Shown here one piece after another: positions 47,201 through 60,216 of a DNA stretch of 64,000 nt. Origin of the DNA: Leucocoprinus leucothites (taxonomy: Eukaryota; Basidiomycota; Agaricomycetes; Agaricales; Agaricaceae); assembly GCA_013368445.1 (NCBI GenBank), contig JAACJO010000010.1, positions 124,001-188,000 of the forward strand, given 5' to 3'. Position 1 is the first letter of the stretch, and every line of letters starts with the position of its first letter. The position numbers and the translations under genes were made by a program. The notes under the pieces were generated by a model. That model ran no database searches. It was not told the DNA's origin and saw nothing but the letters and a program-made list of their open reading frames with translations.

Positions 47201-48380
47201 TAATTATTGGGGAATATAGTTGTCTGCCCTACTGAGTATAAGAAAACGTTGACCGCCCAGAAACCTTCAAAATCACAGATAATATCAAGAGTTGATGTTT
47301 TTCTCGGACATTTAATACAACCACGACACCGTGTTGGTAAAACCAACTAAAAGCCCAACCCGCTCCAGCTCTTGCGAAAAACCGAAATCACCTAGCTGCC
47401 TGCACAAATGTTATCGAATCGAGGAGAAGATTCAAGGCCACCAGATAAGCGACGTTCCCCCACCCGACTCGGAACAGCGAAGTCAAGAAACTCATTGATA
47501 CAAGGACAGGGAAAGATCCGAAAACACCAAGTCCACCTCTATTTTCTTAGTTACCTTGATCAATCAAAACATCTATGATAGATGCATCACTGGCTTACCG
47601 AAAAAACCATTCTCATGCTGCCTCCACGCTGAAGTCGGTACTGAGAAAACAACGCAACCCACCACCGCTTGTGGAAGAGATGTATTACAGAAGCGACCTG
47701 ACCACACCTGATCAGTAAAAAAAATCAGAAAAAGAAGTGTGATAGAAACACATGAAGCCTCTAAAGCGCAAGGTAACTCTGCAAGCGGCGTCTCAGAAGT
47801 AGAAGTGAAGGGCTTGACGGGAGAATATTAATGGTTTGGTATATTAGTACAACAAGAAAGGGCTCCTCGGGACCGGATGGCTCCGGTAGCGAGACATATC
47901 GCAGAACCAATGTCGCTTCCAGATGGTCAAATGTCACTTCAAGTTTGAGATGAGGCTAAAGAATGCTGAGCAATTTGAAGCTCGACAATCTGGTTATCCT
48001 CGTACCAGTCGTCTTCGTAGTAGTAATCATAAACGCCTTCCAAAGATTGGCAGTAGGTACTACTTGGCTCTGCCAGTAATGTCATGCAAGAAGACAAAAT
48101 GCCTACCCACTGGTTTCCCAAGTCTTCTTATTCAAGACTGATCAATTCGCTGTGAAAGCGAGACTAAAAAAATAAACTAATCCATTAAATCGTCAATCAA
48201 ACTAAACAAACTATCAAAAATGTCAAAAAGTCCATATCAATGAATGATTGTCCTTGAGTGAAAAAAAAAAAAAAAAACGAACGAACAAATGCAAATTATA
48301 TACATGCAACAAAAAAACTCAAAAATGAAATTAAATACTATCCAATCAGGTATCAAAAAGTAACAAACCTTCCTTCCTGA
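44247..48380. other. Gene-poor stretch of about 4.1 kb
   Basis: No open frame here shows a recognisable domain or paralogue. The longest, on the minus strand at 46912-47346, is unrecognised and may be chance or an old relic. A run of 17 A is at 48261-48277. Transposon remains too decayed to see by eye are possible. Confidence 0.5.
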
Positions 48381-50854
48381 CTACTCCCGTACAAAAATCT
48401 TCGCATCACTCGACAACGCTCTCGCAAGCGGACTCGACACTTTCGGCTGCGAATTCGGCATCTTCACCTGTCCCCCTCCCCCACCCCCACCACCAAACTC
48501 ATCATCAAGTATCATATCAAACTCCCCACCCAACCCCAACCCATCCTCCTCCGAATCAAACCCCATCAATCCCAATTTCGGCGGTGCCGATTTGGATGAC
48601 GGCACTGGTGCTGCTGGCGAAGGCACTGACGGCGCCGCTTGAGCATAATAACTCGGGAGCGACGCCGACTTGGTGTTCTCATACACCCCACGAGATCCAG
48701 GAATCATACTCCTCCCCGCACCCGGTGGCAAACCACCAGAACCTCCTCCTCCCACACCATATTGCTGCTGCGGAGACGACGACAAAGGCGGAGGCGTCGA
48801 CCCAACACTCACATACCCAAACCCAACCTCCACATCCGCAGCAGTCGAAGTCGAATACATCGATTCAGACGTATCCGTCCTCCTCGACCCAACCGTATTA
48901 CTCCTACTCGTCTCTCCATCTTCCTTCAAATTCGCCAAACTCGCTTTCGGACTGACACTCATCACATCAACCCTAGCCTTCGAAGAACCCACAAACATCG
49001 GACCTGAAGACCCACCGCCACCACTACTTTTTTTCAAAATCGATTTCAGCGGCACCGCCGGCTGCGCACGTGGTGGCGAAACCGACCCAGCAGACGAAGA
49101 CGAAGACGACTGCCTAGAATGACTCGCAGGAACCGTCATTACGCGCGGCGTAGTAGGAGTCGATCTTGACGCGACAGGGGTAGATGATAATGATAACACA
49201 GGCGCCGGTGCTGGCATTGGCGTGTACGAATTGAGATCAATACCAGCGCCACTTGCATGTCCACGGTCATGAATCACCGTACTCGTGCCAGGTCCCATGT
49301 TTGAGGTTACACTGCTGTTGGCAGCCGCTGATGACCCAATGGGTGCAATATGAACAACCGATGGGGATAATGTAGATGCCGTGGTCATCGTCGTAGGCGA
49401 TGAGGAGGCCTGACGACCTGTCATGATCGTAGGCGAAGGCGAAGACCTCGCAGGAGTGGCAATAGGCGACAAATTCGCCGCCGTAGGTCCCATAACCCCC
49501 AACACACTCCTCCCAACCTCCCCTCCCACACTCATCTCCTCACTCACCTGCCTCACATGTCCCACAAATGGATCAACAAACTCACTAGCCTCCCCAGGCG
49601 GAGGCCACACTCCTTCCTCTCTAAACATCGATCCCGACTCTGACGCCCTCGCACGGAACAGCGATGGCGCAGGGGAATGATGTCCCAGCGAAAGTGATGA
49701 AGCATTGGGATGCGAAGGTGTCGACGGTCGAGAGGAGGTCAATATCGGTGATTGAATAAACGAAGTTGGCGTTTGCGGCGGGTGGTATGATGTAGAGACC
49801 ATTAGAGAAGGGTAGAACGACGTCGAAGTCATCGTAGATGCTCCCGACGCAGAAGTAGGGAACAATGATCCCCCAGGTCTCGTACCCAACCTCGAACTCG
49901 CAGCACTCGCAGTTCGACTATGTCCTTCATCAAACCCATCCGAATCTCTATACATCCTCATCCCAACTCCTCCTCTACTACTCCCACCACCACCACCCAT
50001 GTCATCATCAAAATCCTCATCCTCCAATAATCCTTTCCTCTCTCTTCTTCCACGTCCACTGCGTAAAGCAATTTCATCCCAAAGTTTTCGTAGACGGTTA
50101 CGTCGATAGAGAAAGATGACTCCGAGTGTGATGAGAAGGAGAACGATGGCTGCTGTAGTTGTGCCAGCGATTATGCCTACACGGTTAGACTGGCCAGCTT
50201 TTGGAGTTGCGGTTGAGAGTGACGTAGGTAGTGCAGATGTCGTCTGAACATCCCCTTTGTCAATCATATCGAAGTGTAGTCAAGTGTAGAATAACGCACA
50301 GTGATAACAGATCCATCAGCACCAGTAGTCACAATAGTCGTAAAAGAAGTACTCGAAACAGTCGACGTCGACTCCACAAATTCCGTTGTCGAACTCGGTA
50401 AAGGCGGTGGTGGAGTACTAGAAGGCTCAGGGGTACTCGAAGGCAACGACGGCGTCGACGAAGGAGTTGGTTCCTCGCTTCTAGACGACGGCGTTATCGG
50501 AGGCGTCGAAGGGTCAGCTGAAGACGGGGGCGGAGGTTGAGAGGACGGAGGAGGGGGTTGAGAACTGTCATCTGGGGGTGTACTTGGCGGGGTAGAGCTG
50601 CGGCCATAGATAGTCAGTGATAAACGTTTGTAGAATGGAAGTATGAACCGACGCACTCAGACGGTGAAGATCCAGCGCCAGGTGGATCTGTCGGGGATTC
50701 GGTTATCCCTGATGTCGTTGTAGGAATGATTGGCTTTCCAAACACGTCAGTTAGGAGTCTTTGGATGGTAGATAAAACCCACAGGGATAGTTGGACCACC
50801 GTCTCCGCCAGAGGGAGATGAACCAGCCTGGGGCTGTCGACGGTGGTTGGACAT
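48381..50854 (-). CDS. Single-pass membrane protein, Ser/Thr/Pro-rich, 769 residues
   Basis: Four exons: 50854-50783, 50733-50657, 50597-50300 and 50243-48381 (2310 nt, in frame). About 170 residues of Ser/Thr/Pro-rich sequence (probably O-glycosylated) precede one transmembrane helix, VGIIAGTTTAAIVLLLITLG (about 171-193). A basic stop-transfer YRRNRLRK follows, then a long low-complexity cytoplasmic tail with Gly runs. The layout resembles fungal cell-wall sensors of the Mid2/Wsc type and mushroom TM-anchored proteins. No Cys-rich WSC domain is seen, and the N-terminus chosen here lacks a signal peptide, so the true start may lie upstream or the helix acts as a signal anchor. Tail segments VPLKSILKKSS and LARALSSDAKIFVRE look conserved rather than random. 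Function unknown. Confidence 0.8.
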
Positions 50855-51030
50855 GGTGGTTGTGGGAAAGAAAAACAGGGGAAACATGACCCACAAAGTT
50901 CATATTTTGGAAACACCAACGTCCCATGATCCCATCACAGCACAGCTTCGACATTTATATATTCAGACTCACACTTGGCTTCCGCGATGCCCAGATAATG
51001 TTGTCCAATTTAAAATACAGTGTTTCTTAA

Positions 51031-52550
51031 CTACAAAATATACCGCCGAACAATGGCATCGTCGCTGGCTGTCCACACCTCACTGTTTAGCTGATGATCA
51101 CCCGCGCCTTCTCCAGCGCGCACTCGTATGTTACGCACTGGGTCACAATCAACGCCGATCAGCTCGGCTTGGACGCCTGGGCCTTCCGGGATGAGACTCG
51201 CAATGTAGGGTAGACCATCTGCAGTGGCAATAGCCAAACCAACATTGTATCCCTGACTATCAGCACTCGTAGCGTCCTGCGTCTGTGGTACAAACTCGAT
51301 GTCATTGATACTGGACTCGTTACGGCGAAAGAGCGTTAATGGTGAGGCGAGTGACCGAACGTCATAGAGTGTCACGATACCGTCAGCGGCACCTGTGGCT
51401 AGGAGATTTTGGGATTGGAGGCATGAGATGGCGTTAATGGATGAAGAGGACGTTGATGAGGATGTGTGTATTGAGGTTTTCGTTCGTAGGTCGAATACCT
51501 CGAATGAGCCGTTCTGCAAACCTGCATAGGCGACAGTCTGCGCAACTTCAGGCGTCTCGCGCTCATCTGGCATTTCAGATGATGGAAGATCTTCACCATC
51601 CGGCGGTGTGGGTATCCTCGTTCCTAAACTCATACAAAGCACAGGCTTTGTTGCGCGTAACGTCGACAACACACCTCCAGTGGGTACATCCCAAAGCCGA
51701 AGTGTCGCGTCCAAAGAAGACGATACGACATTTCTCCCAAGACCAAGTATACGAGCTGACGTCACTGATCGCATATGTCCTCGTAACATTCGGACAGGTT
51801 GTATCCTCGTGCCCAATCCCGATATCAAATCAGCTTCGGATTCAGGGAAATCGGCTGATAAGATCGAGAGTGCAAAATCGCCGCCTGTTGATAGAAGCAC
51901 TCGAGAGGAGGGGAAAAATGTGAGCGAAGTGACATTGGCGACATGCGGTTTTGAGATGAGCTTGCGTTTACGAGAATCGACTTGTTCAGGTTTCGGGATC
52001 TTTGGAGGAGTCTGGTTAGAGGTCGATAAGCGAGAATAAATGAGCACAGAGCCGTCGAGGTAGCCAGTAGCGAATCTTGTGCCGTCGGGAGCGACATCAA
52101 AGGCCGTAATTCGTTGTGGCTGAAGATATCATCAGTAAAATGTAGTGTATCTCATCATGGTTAACTCACCCGTAGAGGATTTGACCGTTCAGTATCATTG
52201 TACTCCTGTCTCGGCAATACCACCGGCGTCGGCGCGATATCCAGCGATCTACACCCAACAGTATACCCCTAGACAGCCTTCTTCAGCCCATTTCCTCGAT
52301 CAAAAACCATCAAACCACTCACAGAATCGGTACTCCCAAACTCCACATCGCCCTCCTTCGACGTATACCTAACCAAATCCCTATCAACCTCATCCAACTC
52401 AACCTCCACCTTTGCATGCACCGACGCTTCCCCACTCTTATAACACGACACCCAAAACTTATCCACCGGCACAACACCCTCATCCACATCCCTCACCACA
52501 TCACAAAAGTCTCTCTGAACCGTCACAACCGGCAACAAAATATACGCCAT
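51031..52550 (-). CDS. WD40 proteasome assembly chaperone, Rpn14/PAAF1-like
   Basis: Three exons: 52550-52323, 52268-52170 and 52119-51031 (1416 nt, 471 residues). The N-terminal 110 residues are a strand-rich lead-in (MAYILLPVVTVQRDFCDVVR). WD40 repeats follow: ITAFDVAPDGTRFATGYLDG, ANVTSLTFFPSSRVLLSTGG, LRGHMRSVTSARILGLGRNV with SSSLDATLRLWDVPTGG, QSQNLLATGAADGIVTLYDV, and a last blade ending EVWTASDDAIVRRYIL. This arrangement fits Rpn14 (yeast)/PAAF1 (human), which binds 19S base ATPases during proteasome assembly. Length is slightly above the yeast protein's. Other WD40 proteins cannot be fully excluded by eye. Its start is 142 bp from the divergent MAPKK. Confidence 0.82.
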
Positions 52551-52692
52551 CCCCGCGCGATATAAAGTGATATGTATGATTGAAAGCCAAGTTGTATGTA
52601 TGTGTTTACCCGTCAATTGATGGGACATAAGGTTCACTGGGAGATTAAATATCTAAAAAAATGGTTACCATGGCTATTTTTCACTCTCTATA
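52551..52692. promoter_or_regulatory. Bidirectional promoter, Rpn14-like and MAPKK genes
   Basis: 142 bp between divergent start codons. It contains a TATAAAG on the plus strand near 52561. Both core promoters must share this space. Confidence 0.55.
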
Positions 52693-54517
52693 ATGTCGGT
52701 CCCTCCTCCTCGAACTCTTCGCACAAAGAGGAATTTCAAGGCCTTGCAATTACCCACTGGACCTACACTCAACCTCGCACCAATCTCATCCGCTAACTCT
52801 AGTTTCCGTCGAGCTCCTGCTCCACCCAACCCATCAGCCTCCCAATCCAACACTACTTCCAGTACTTCATCTTCATCTACAGTCACAGCCAACGCCACCA
52901 CACATGCTCTGCCAGGAAGATCAGGATTAGGAGTTGGCGGCGGTGCTGGTGCTGGTGGTGCAGGAACACCACTACCCTCAGCTTTAAATCCAAACGCGCC
53001 CATCCCAAGCACAGGCGACACACCCGTCACATCGCAACAACGCAGCGCGATCCGCGCTGATATCACCCAAACCATAGCCGGTTTTCCACAACGGAAGAGT
53101 TTAGATTTACAAAACGAGAAACTTGTCCATATTAGAGAGATCGGTCAGGGAAATGGTGGGAGTGTCTCGCTTGTTAGGCATCGTGATACCGATATAATCA
53201 TGGCTAAAAAGGTAAACGTCCCCTCGACTCGGAGGTTTTATACCAAAACTCATTTTCGGCCCCGCTCATTCATCTGACCATCCGCATTTATGACGCTTTC
53301 AGGTCGTCCTTATAGACGCCAAACCAGCCATCCGAAAACAAATCGTCCGCGAGCTCCAAATCATGCACGAATGCAACTCTCGTTACATCATCGAATGTTA
53401 CGGCTCTTACCTCTCCGATCCTAATATCTGCATATGCATGGAATACATGGACCATGGGTCATTTGATTCAATATATAAGAAAATTGGACCTATTCAGATC
53501 GAAGTCGTTGCGAGAGTCGCGATGAGTGTGTTGGAGGGGTTGACGTACTTGTATGATGTTCATCGGATTATACATCGTGGTGAGTGGTCTGTTCGCTCTT
53601 GAGAGAGAGAGACGTGGGTTCTGATCTTTTTTGTAGATATTAAACCCTCGAATATTCTATGTAACACTCAAGGCGAAATCAAACTCTGCGATTTCGGTGT
53701 CTCGGGTGAACTCATCAACTCAATAGCCAACACCTTTGTCGGCACCTCCATCTACATGAGCGTAAGCATCCTCCTCCTCTAACGCGACCCCCAACCAACA
53801 TCATGTCCCCTCAACAGCCAGAACGTATCCAAGGCGCCGAATACTCCGTCAAATCCGACATCTGGTCCCTCGGCATTACACTCGTCGAACTCGCCACAGG
53901 CAGATTTCCCTTCTCCGACGACGATCCCGAACTCTCACACACCGCCTCCCCGATCTCTCCCAACAGCAATGCCGCTGCTACCACTACAGTCAATCGACTA
54001 CCAGACCTAGACGAAGAAAGTGTTATGATTATCACAGCAGCCACAGCCAGCATGCATTTGAACCCATACTCCGATCTCGACCGTACATCATCTTCCTCAA
54101 CCACAACCACAACCACAACACCTATATCCGGTACTACACTCCCCGGTGGTAGTAGTCCACAGCTTCATCAACAACAAAGAAAGGTAGGACACGCGAGGAG
54201 AAAGAGTCATGGTGTTAGTTTACACGGTGGTGGGATGACGATGTCGATTATTGAGTTGATGCATCATATTGTGAGAGAGCCTGCGCCGCGGTTACCAGAG
54301 GGAAGGTTTGTGAAGGAGGCGGATGAGTTTGTGGATGCGTGTTTGGAGAAGGAGGTGGAGACGAGGGGTACGCCTGGGGTTTTGTTGGTGAGTTTTTCTG
54401 TTTCTCGAGGGTTGTCGAAAGAAGTAGGCTCAGATATCTGTTTAGAATTATAAGTGGGTGCAAGATGCGAAAGTGTCGACGTTTGATATTGCAGCTTGGG
54501 CTCGGAGCTTTGAGTGA
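52693..54517 (+). CDS. MAP kinase kinase, Ste7/Fuz7 type, 517 residues
   Basis: Five exons: 52693-53211, 53303-53579, 53637-53761, 53818-54387 and 54455-54517 (1554 nt, in frame). Residues 10-20 ([11 protein letters not shown] and flank) form a canonical MAPK docking site, a basic cluster followed by L-x-L. A Ser/Gly-rich linker precedes the kinase domain: glycine loop [11 protein letters not shown], catalytic Lys in [17 protein letters not shown] and DFGVSG. The activation segment is [20 protein letters not shown], with phosphorylatable Ser and Thr at the MAPKK positions, then [21 protein letters not shown] low-complexity insert of about 100 residues interrupts the C-lobe before [14 protein letters not shown]. 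The [18 protein letters not shown] pattern places it with the pheromone/filamentation MAPKKs rather than Pbs2 or Mkk1. It phosphorylates a Fus3/Kss1-type MAPK. Confidence 0.92.
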
Positions 54518-57068
54518 ATTCCTCTAGTCCAAATATTCAATCCCGACAAGCTATGGGTTACCTCGATGTAACGCGTAACCCCTATTGTACGGTTGCCTAT
54601 ACTCTACATCTCTACACACGACCCTTCCCCCGGCTTTTGTTTTGTTTTTTTTTGCTTTTGTTTTTTCACTGTCTCTTTTCATGGTGCTGTCATTTGTCCT
54701 TCGTCTGCTTTGATCCCGTTTTACCCCCCTTAATGTTCAGCTTACCATATGATACCAATTCTCGATATAGTGGATTTCTTTCTTTTCGCGGATTTCTGAG
54801 CCGAAATGAATACAGTTTCAAACCAAACTGTACTCGATACACCATCACCAATGCACCTGTAGTTGCCAAAAAGCGTGTGTGTGCACTTAGGTACGAAAGT
54901 TACAGCAAGTACACGAAGGAGGCCCACTATCCACACAAGGACTGTTCTATCATTTGACTGCTTCTTTCTCCTCCACTTCCAAAAGCGCATGATGACTGAG
55001 TACCATTACGGAGGGGCTTGCTGGAAGGAGTACGGGCGGGATTGATTCCATACGTTGATACCGAATAAATTGTAGGGTCCAGTACCATATCAGGCGGTTA
55101 CAGTCATGTGGGTGAACTTGTGTCTAGTGGTAAGTAAGAAAGTAAGTGACAAATTATAACCAGAGCCGAAGGGGTTGAGGGAACAATGTGTGTAAGCAAA
55201 AAAGACGTACTCCCTGATCAGGTGCCCAACCTTCACCATCTCTAGTAAGTAACGCTTTGTCCCCAAAGTGAGGCCAGTTGATCATGCAGGTCCATTGCTC
55301 GTAGAGGCCCTTTGGAACGGAGTATGCGTTAAGGGGAGTTCCGGGCGGACATTGGGAAGTCGGCATTAAAATCCATGACGTTGGGAAGGGAGATAGGGTA
55401 ACAGCTACATGCGTGTTGACTGTGCTTGCTGTCATGTGCCGTACCACCTGCGAGCCGTCTCTCGGAACTGGTATGAGAGCCCGGCCATTCATGAAAGGGG
55501 CAACGAGCCACTGGGGTAGTATCATTGAGCCCCGAAAAAAAATTCAAGTGATCCCAGATCAAGTATTGAACTCACATATTGGACCCCCACGCTCTCAGGG
55601 TTTACTGAATAAGCGTTAAATGAGGAGGCAATTTAAAATTGCGATCATAAGGAGAATCGCACAGATTACACGTGGAACAGCATCGATTACAAGATCCAGG
55701 CTCGGCCGAACGTCGAGGAACGTTCCAGTTGAGCGGTTAACAATTCTACATAGGCGTGTAGAGGGAGGAAACATCCTGCAAAATTGAGTCACGTTTGGGG
55801 GCAGTTGATCACCAAGTTCTTGATCTGTCATGAGAGCGATTGTACTAAGGTGAGATTGGGGTCAGATGAAACGACTGGACGCAGCTAAGAGTTTTTGTCC
55901 TCTATATAAGAACGGTAGGTTCGTGACATTTATCATAGTGATAGATCTGAAAAGGGTGTTAAAAGCCTTACTCACGAGTCACCAACTTATCGTTACCTTC
56001 TTACCTTGAAGCTTGAGGTTCGGCTTCAATTTGGTAGACTAGGCCATTGATTCTGGTACTAAGCCCTATCCATGATCATCCTCCCTCGTTCCTATCAAAC
56101 CCTACACCCTGAAAACGACAATCAATGCAAAGCCTCTGGTTGAGACTTGCCTAGACCCTCGTTCCTGGATGCGTATTACGCTAAAAGCGAGTTATAAATG
56201 AGATGGGTAAACAGCATTTAATACGCGATGCAGCGGAGCTTCCTCGATCGTGAAGGAGTACTGTGGACGAGAAGCCCCCCTTGCCTTGTGGTTTACACGA
56301 GTCCATTCCCTAACATTGTGGGCTCGAAATTCATCGTGCTTATTTGTTACTGAGTTTCAAACTGATTCCCGTTTTTCGAGCAGCCTTTTTAGAGAGCTGG
56401 AATTTCATAACGGAAAATAAAATCATTTTTTGAAAAGTTCAAGCAAGAAGAGGGAGACGTTATGAGCTTTGCAGTCGTGATCAACCTACCAAGGATCGCC
56501 TGCCAAGAGGCCATGTGTTGGTTGAGACGCTGAAGCCTTGTTGGCCCGACTCGATCAAGCGATCTACATGTCACTGAGCCATTTTGGGGAAGAAATAAAA
56601 CCGTCTTGGGTGTGTCATCAAACTTTACTCACAGCGAAATGCTTCTGGAACGATGGGAAACAGGTGCGAGAGGGGTCAGGACAAGATAATGGAAACATTG
56701 AAGATGGAGGACCTGGTATGACCTGGGATGCTAAGGCAGAAAATGGGGTATATTTGACGAGGTGGGGGTTTGGCAAAACAAGCGAGGACTACTAAGCACT
56801 GGACTATGTGTACACAAGTGAAATAAGCCGAGCAAGAAAGGCATAGTGTTGGAATGCAACATGTTCGCACACGATGTATGTTTACTAAAATAAATAGGAT
56901 TCCAGGAGATCATACATACAATGTTTAGCTCGGTAGAGCGAACGAAAAGAGTACATTCACAAAATGTCCGCATTCGTGTCTCTGCCCGTAACCTGCAAGG
57001 CGACCATCCTGGCCCTCAACGTATAAGTTGATTAGTAGAACTTAGTGTACCAGTATGGGCATATGGGC
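54518..57068. other. Gene-poor stretch after the MAPKK
   Basis: The first 200 bp, T-rich with several long T runs near 54640, is the MAPKK 3' region. Apart from the weak candidate at 55154-55831, no open frame here has a recognised domain. Confidence 0.5.
55154..55831 (-). CDS. Possible small multi-exon gene, function unknown
   Basis: A minus-strand ATG at 55831 opens MTDQELGDQLPPNVTQFCRM and then RLCRIVNRSTGTFLDVRPSL, faintly like one repeat of a beta-trefoil (ricin-B type) lectin. A second open stretch, 55525-55154, reads GRALIPVPRDGSQVVRHMTA and KGLYEQWTCMINWPHFGDKA and looks protein-like. Splicing through a short middle exon near 55590 is possible but not proven. It may be a real gene, a pseudogene or chance. 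Confidence 0.3.
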
Positions 57069-57500
57069 GAAATACTGTGTAAAAATTAAAATGCAACGCG
57101 TTCGCCGTTTTTCAGCAAGTTGCACATCAAAATTTGACATCTACCTAAAATTTGACACCTTTCGGTCACAAATTTGACAAGTTACCAATTTTGACATCTT
57201 GTGCATTTTGACATCTTGTGAATAGAATTCCGCATCTAGTTTAAAGTTTCACAAGTTAATTTCGTGCCACACGGCCATCATTAGGCCAGTTGGCTAAGCG
57301 GCATGCCCTTCATGCCGCTTGACTGCCGAGGGTGAGCTTCGGGGATAGATATATGGAAGAAATACTGTGTAAAAATTAAAAGGGAAAACACAACTTAAAT
57401 TTCGACATCTTCCAAAATAGAGCATGTTAAAATTTCACAAGTACTCGGATTTTGACGTGTTGATGTAAATGTGCACTTAATAGTTTTGACATGTTGTAAT
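57069..57500. repeat. Interspersed TTTGACA motifs and a duplicated 23-mer
   Basis: The word TTTGACATCT or a close variant (TTTGACACC, TTTGACAAG, TTTGACATG, TTTGACGTG) occurs about eight times between 57130 and 57510. The 23-mer GAAATACTGTGTAAAAATTA plus AAA occurs at 57069-57091 and again at 57359-57381, each preceded by ATATGG. Between them is a GC-richer piece with the hyphenated palindrome GCGGCATGCCCTTCATGCCGC. Such clustered short repeats are typical of transposon subterminal regions. This may be one end of the element that carried the integrase-core gene. Confidence 0.6.
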
Positions 57501-57775
57501 TTGACATCTATATTTTAACACCTTGCTCTTTTAACACCTTTCATTTTTTCGCATGTTCCACAAATGGTAGCTCAGTGAAAGGCTGCCGATCGCTTGCCGG
57601 TGGCCAGGCCAACAGACAATCCTGCCGAGCGGCATGTTTTGACAGCACCGGAGCACCGGAATACCAGTGATTATTATCGTTTATTGATCCCAGCAGCAAA
57701 AAGGGAGTGGCCAGACTTTTGGCATCGTGTACCCTAAATAGCAAGTCTTAAATCCCACTGAAATAGTCCCATTTA

Positions 57776-57801
57776 ATATATACATATATATATATATTTA
57801 A
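57776..57801. repeat. TA-rich microsatellite
   Basis: A run of TATATACATATATATATATA just downstream of the integrase-core pseudogene stop. Confidence 0.8.
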
Positions 57802-57803
57802 AA

Positions 57804-59422
57804 CTATGCAAGAGTGTTCAAATACGCTTCGAGGGTGAAGAGAGCTTCACAGTACCAATTGATACCATTGTTACCATCATCCAGGTGAATAGGTAAGTCA
57901 CTCAGCACCTTTCTGGCCTCTGCAAGTGCCAGCCCATCATCTCTATCCCTCTTGTTCTGCCTCTGCTCGTCCTCTTGGAGAAGCTCTTCGGGTGTCAGCT
58001 GTTGTTCTTGGCCATCAAAGCCATAGAATGGGTCTATACCTTCTACTTCATCTCCTGGATCGTTATTCCAAAACCCAAGGTTGATAGCACGCTCCTTGCT
58101 TAGCTCGTAGATTGCAAGTGGGCTTTTATTCTTGGCAGTACAGATTGAGTGGTGGTTCCAAAACTGAATAAAGTGGTTGAGCCAGCGCTGAATGCGGGGC
58201 TGGAAGACAATAAAAAGACAGACATGATGCACAGCATTGTCCATGTCTAACATGCTGATCTCTTCTAGATGAAGGAAAATCGTCCTCCAGAACTCAATAA
58301 CTCCAGTACGGATGTCCCTCCATGTACGCTCAATACAGACATTGTGCACAGAGCTAGAATAGTAACTTAGAAGACATATGATGTTGGTTATATAGGCACC
58401 TACTGTCCTTGAATGTAAGCCTTGTGGTGCTCTCCCTACTTTGTGACCATTCTGACTTCAATGGCATTGTTCTCAGTACCATAGTCTCCACAAACTCTAC
58501 TAGGCCAGCCATATTGTGAGACTCCGCGCATGAAGATCTTCTCCACCATTATAGCACATTTATTGTCATATCACTGCAGATAGACAAGCAGACGAGAGTG
58601 TCCATCCACGCAGCCATGTATATAAAACCCCCAAGGCTTTAGCTTCTCATTTCCATCCATATGCCATAGGGCATTGCTACAGTATCTCAAACATAATACA
58701 CATGGCGTTTGATTGCTCCATGCCATCTAAATATGTTTATTAAACTAGCTGTCAGAGTGTTGTGCAAAAAGGACTTACCGTAGCATGATACCAATAGGAT
58801 CTACATGCCTAAGGCTCTCTTTTACACACTTGATTGGTACAAGAATTTCTAAGGACTTCAATGTGCTGTGAATGATTCCTGCACCATTCTGTGGGTATAA
58901 GAGAGAAGTTCCTGCTACGACTTCATCTAGCCCTTCATCTGTGATCTCTGTGTGTGCGGGGTGAGCAGAGGAAACACCAGCCCGGGCTAGATGAAGGTAC
59001 AGTATTTTTCTTATAACACCTATGGCCTCTGCAACCGACTCCCATGAGTTTCCAAGGTTGTGAAGGTGAATGGCATGTTGAATGTCAACAATAACTCTTG
59101 GTCATCCACAGCCTGGGCCAGGGGGTGCCATTGGTGCTTGAGGTCGCTCATTTGGGTCTGTGACTTCCAAAAAATGCTGAAGTGGGCATATTAGCCCTTG
59201 AACAATGCCCAAAAGAAACTCCACCTCTGCTGGGGATATCCATTGGTCTTGAATTCATTGTAAGGTTTGATTCACAGCATTGAGAAGACTGAGCGACCTC
59301 TCAACAGCAAATATTTTGATATTAGGCATTGTTGTGATGAGGTGTTGGGCCTCTTGAACAATTTTGTCTGATAGCTGTAGAAAGTCGGAGACTCAGTTGC
59401 CATCATAAGGTTCAGTGGGCAT
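57804..59422 (-). pseudogene. Integrase-core (rve-like) transposon gene, degenerate
   Basis: On the minus strand: a possible start near 59422 (MPTEPYDGN), a helix-turn-helix-like HNLGNSWESVAEAIGVIRKI near 59060, then the catalytic core. Core landmarks are ALWHMDGNEKLKPWGFYIHG, YGWPSRVCGDYGTEN and, after a short intron at about 58345-58395, HNVCIERTWRDI and FQPRIQRWLNHF. Asp in HMDGN, Asp in GDYG and a later Glu (IERTW) are candidate catalytic residues. The last exon (58349-57804, 181 residues) is fully open, including DPLYG-like DPFYGFDG. At least five in-frame stops lie upstream, for example after PYDGN, LQ, GCG, VYLQ and MVTK. The family is a fungal/metazoan integrase-core group linked to DNA transposons. 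Confidence 0.75.
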
Positions 59423-60216
59423 GGTGGGGAGTAAGTGACCAGCTTTTCATCTCGTTATTGAAGTGCTACTTACTAAATTGGAAATGAGAGGAAGGTACTC
59501 ACATCCTCTAGGACAATGCCAAAAATGGCACTCAGGATGCAGAGGCACATACAAGCCCCTACTTATACTAGGCCTCCCTCTTCGACCTTTTCCATACACC
59601 TCAGAAACAGAAAACAGCATAAGGTGTATATGAATAGGTAAATATTGTAAAATAAACTGTAATATAACTCGGAGATATGGGAAAGCACTATGAAGAGAAT
59701 AGAAGGCAGTAAGTATTATGAGGAAAGGGACACTGTATGCTATTTAGTTAACACTACAATACACAGCTTGTCATGTAGACACTAAAGCATGAAACATCAA
59801 GATAACAAGGTATTTAAGGGACAGACATAAAATGTATGGTAGATATAGCATAGTAGAACAGAGAGCGAGATTTAGCATGTGTTTGTAATCCAATCGCTGC
59901 ACTGTCCCTTGACTGAGAATAAACCACACCTCAGGAGTCTTGTACTCAGATTAAGTGACTAGTGACATATACACACATTGCCAACCAAGCTGGCATGTAT
60001 ACACTAGGAGTACTGCCATCTGAATTCAGGAGTCCAGCACTGTTTTTGTCAGGGTGGTATGTCTGAGTCGTCATCAGATACAAGGTCAAGAGAAGTAAAG
60101 GATTGAAAGCTTACTAATAACAGTTGGTGCACCCTCATATCCCTCGGCCAACCTTGCACTAGTTTCCAGGGAGGAAGTTACCTTTTAGGGTCAGGGTACT
60201 CAATATAGTGAATGAC

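Noticed and set aside
46912..47346. Minus-strand frame of 144 codons in the 4-kb gap
   Set aside because: No domain or family could be recognised; kept only as a note in the intergenic entry.
56538..56795. Plus-strand frame of 85 codons
   Set aside because: Short, with no recognised motif or splice partners.
57069..57510. CRISPR-like array
   Set aside because: The TTTGACA words are irregularly spaced and short, and the organism is a eukaryote; transposon subterminal repeats fit better.
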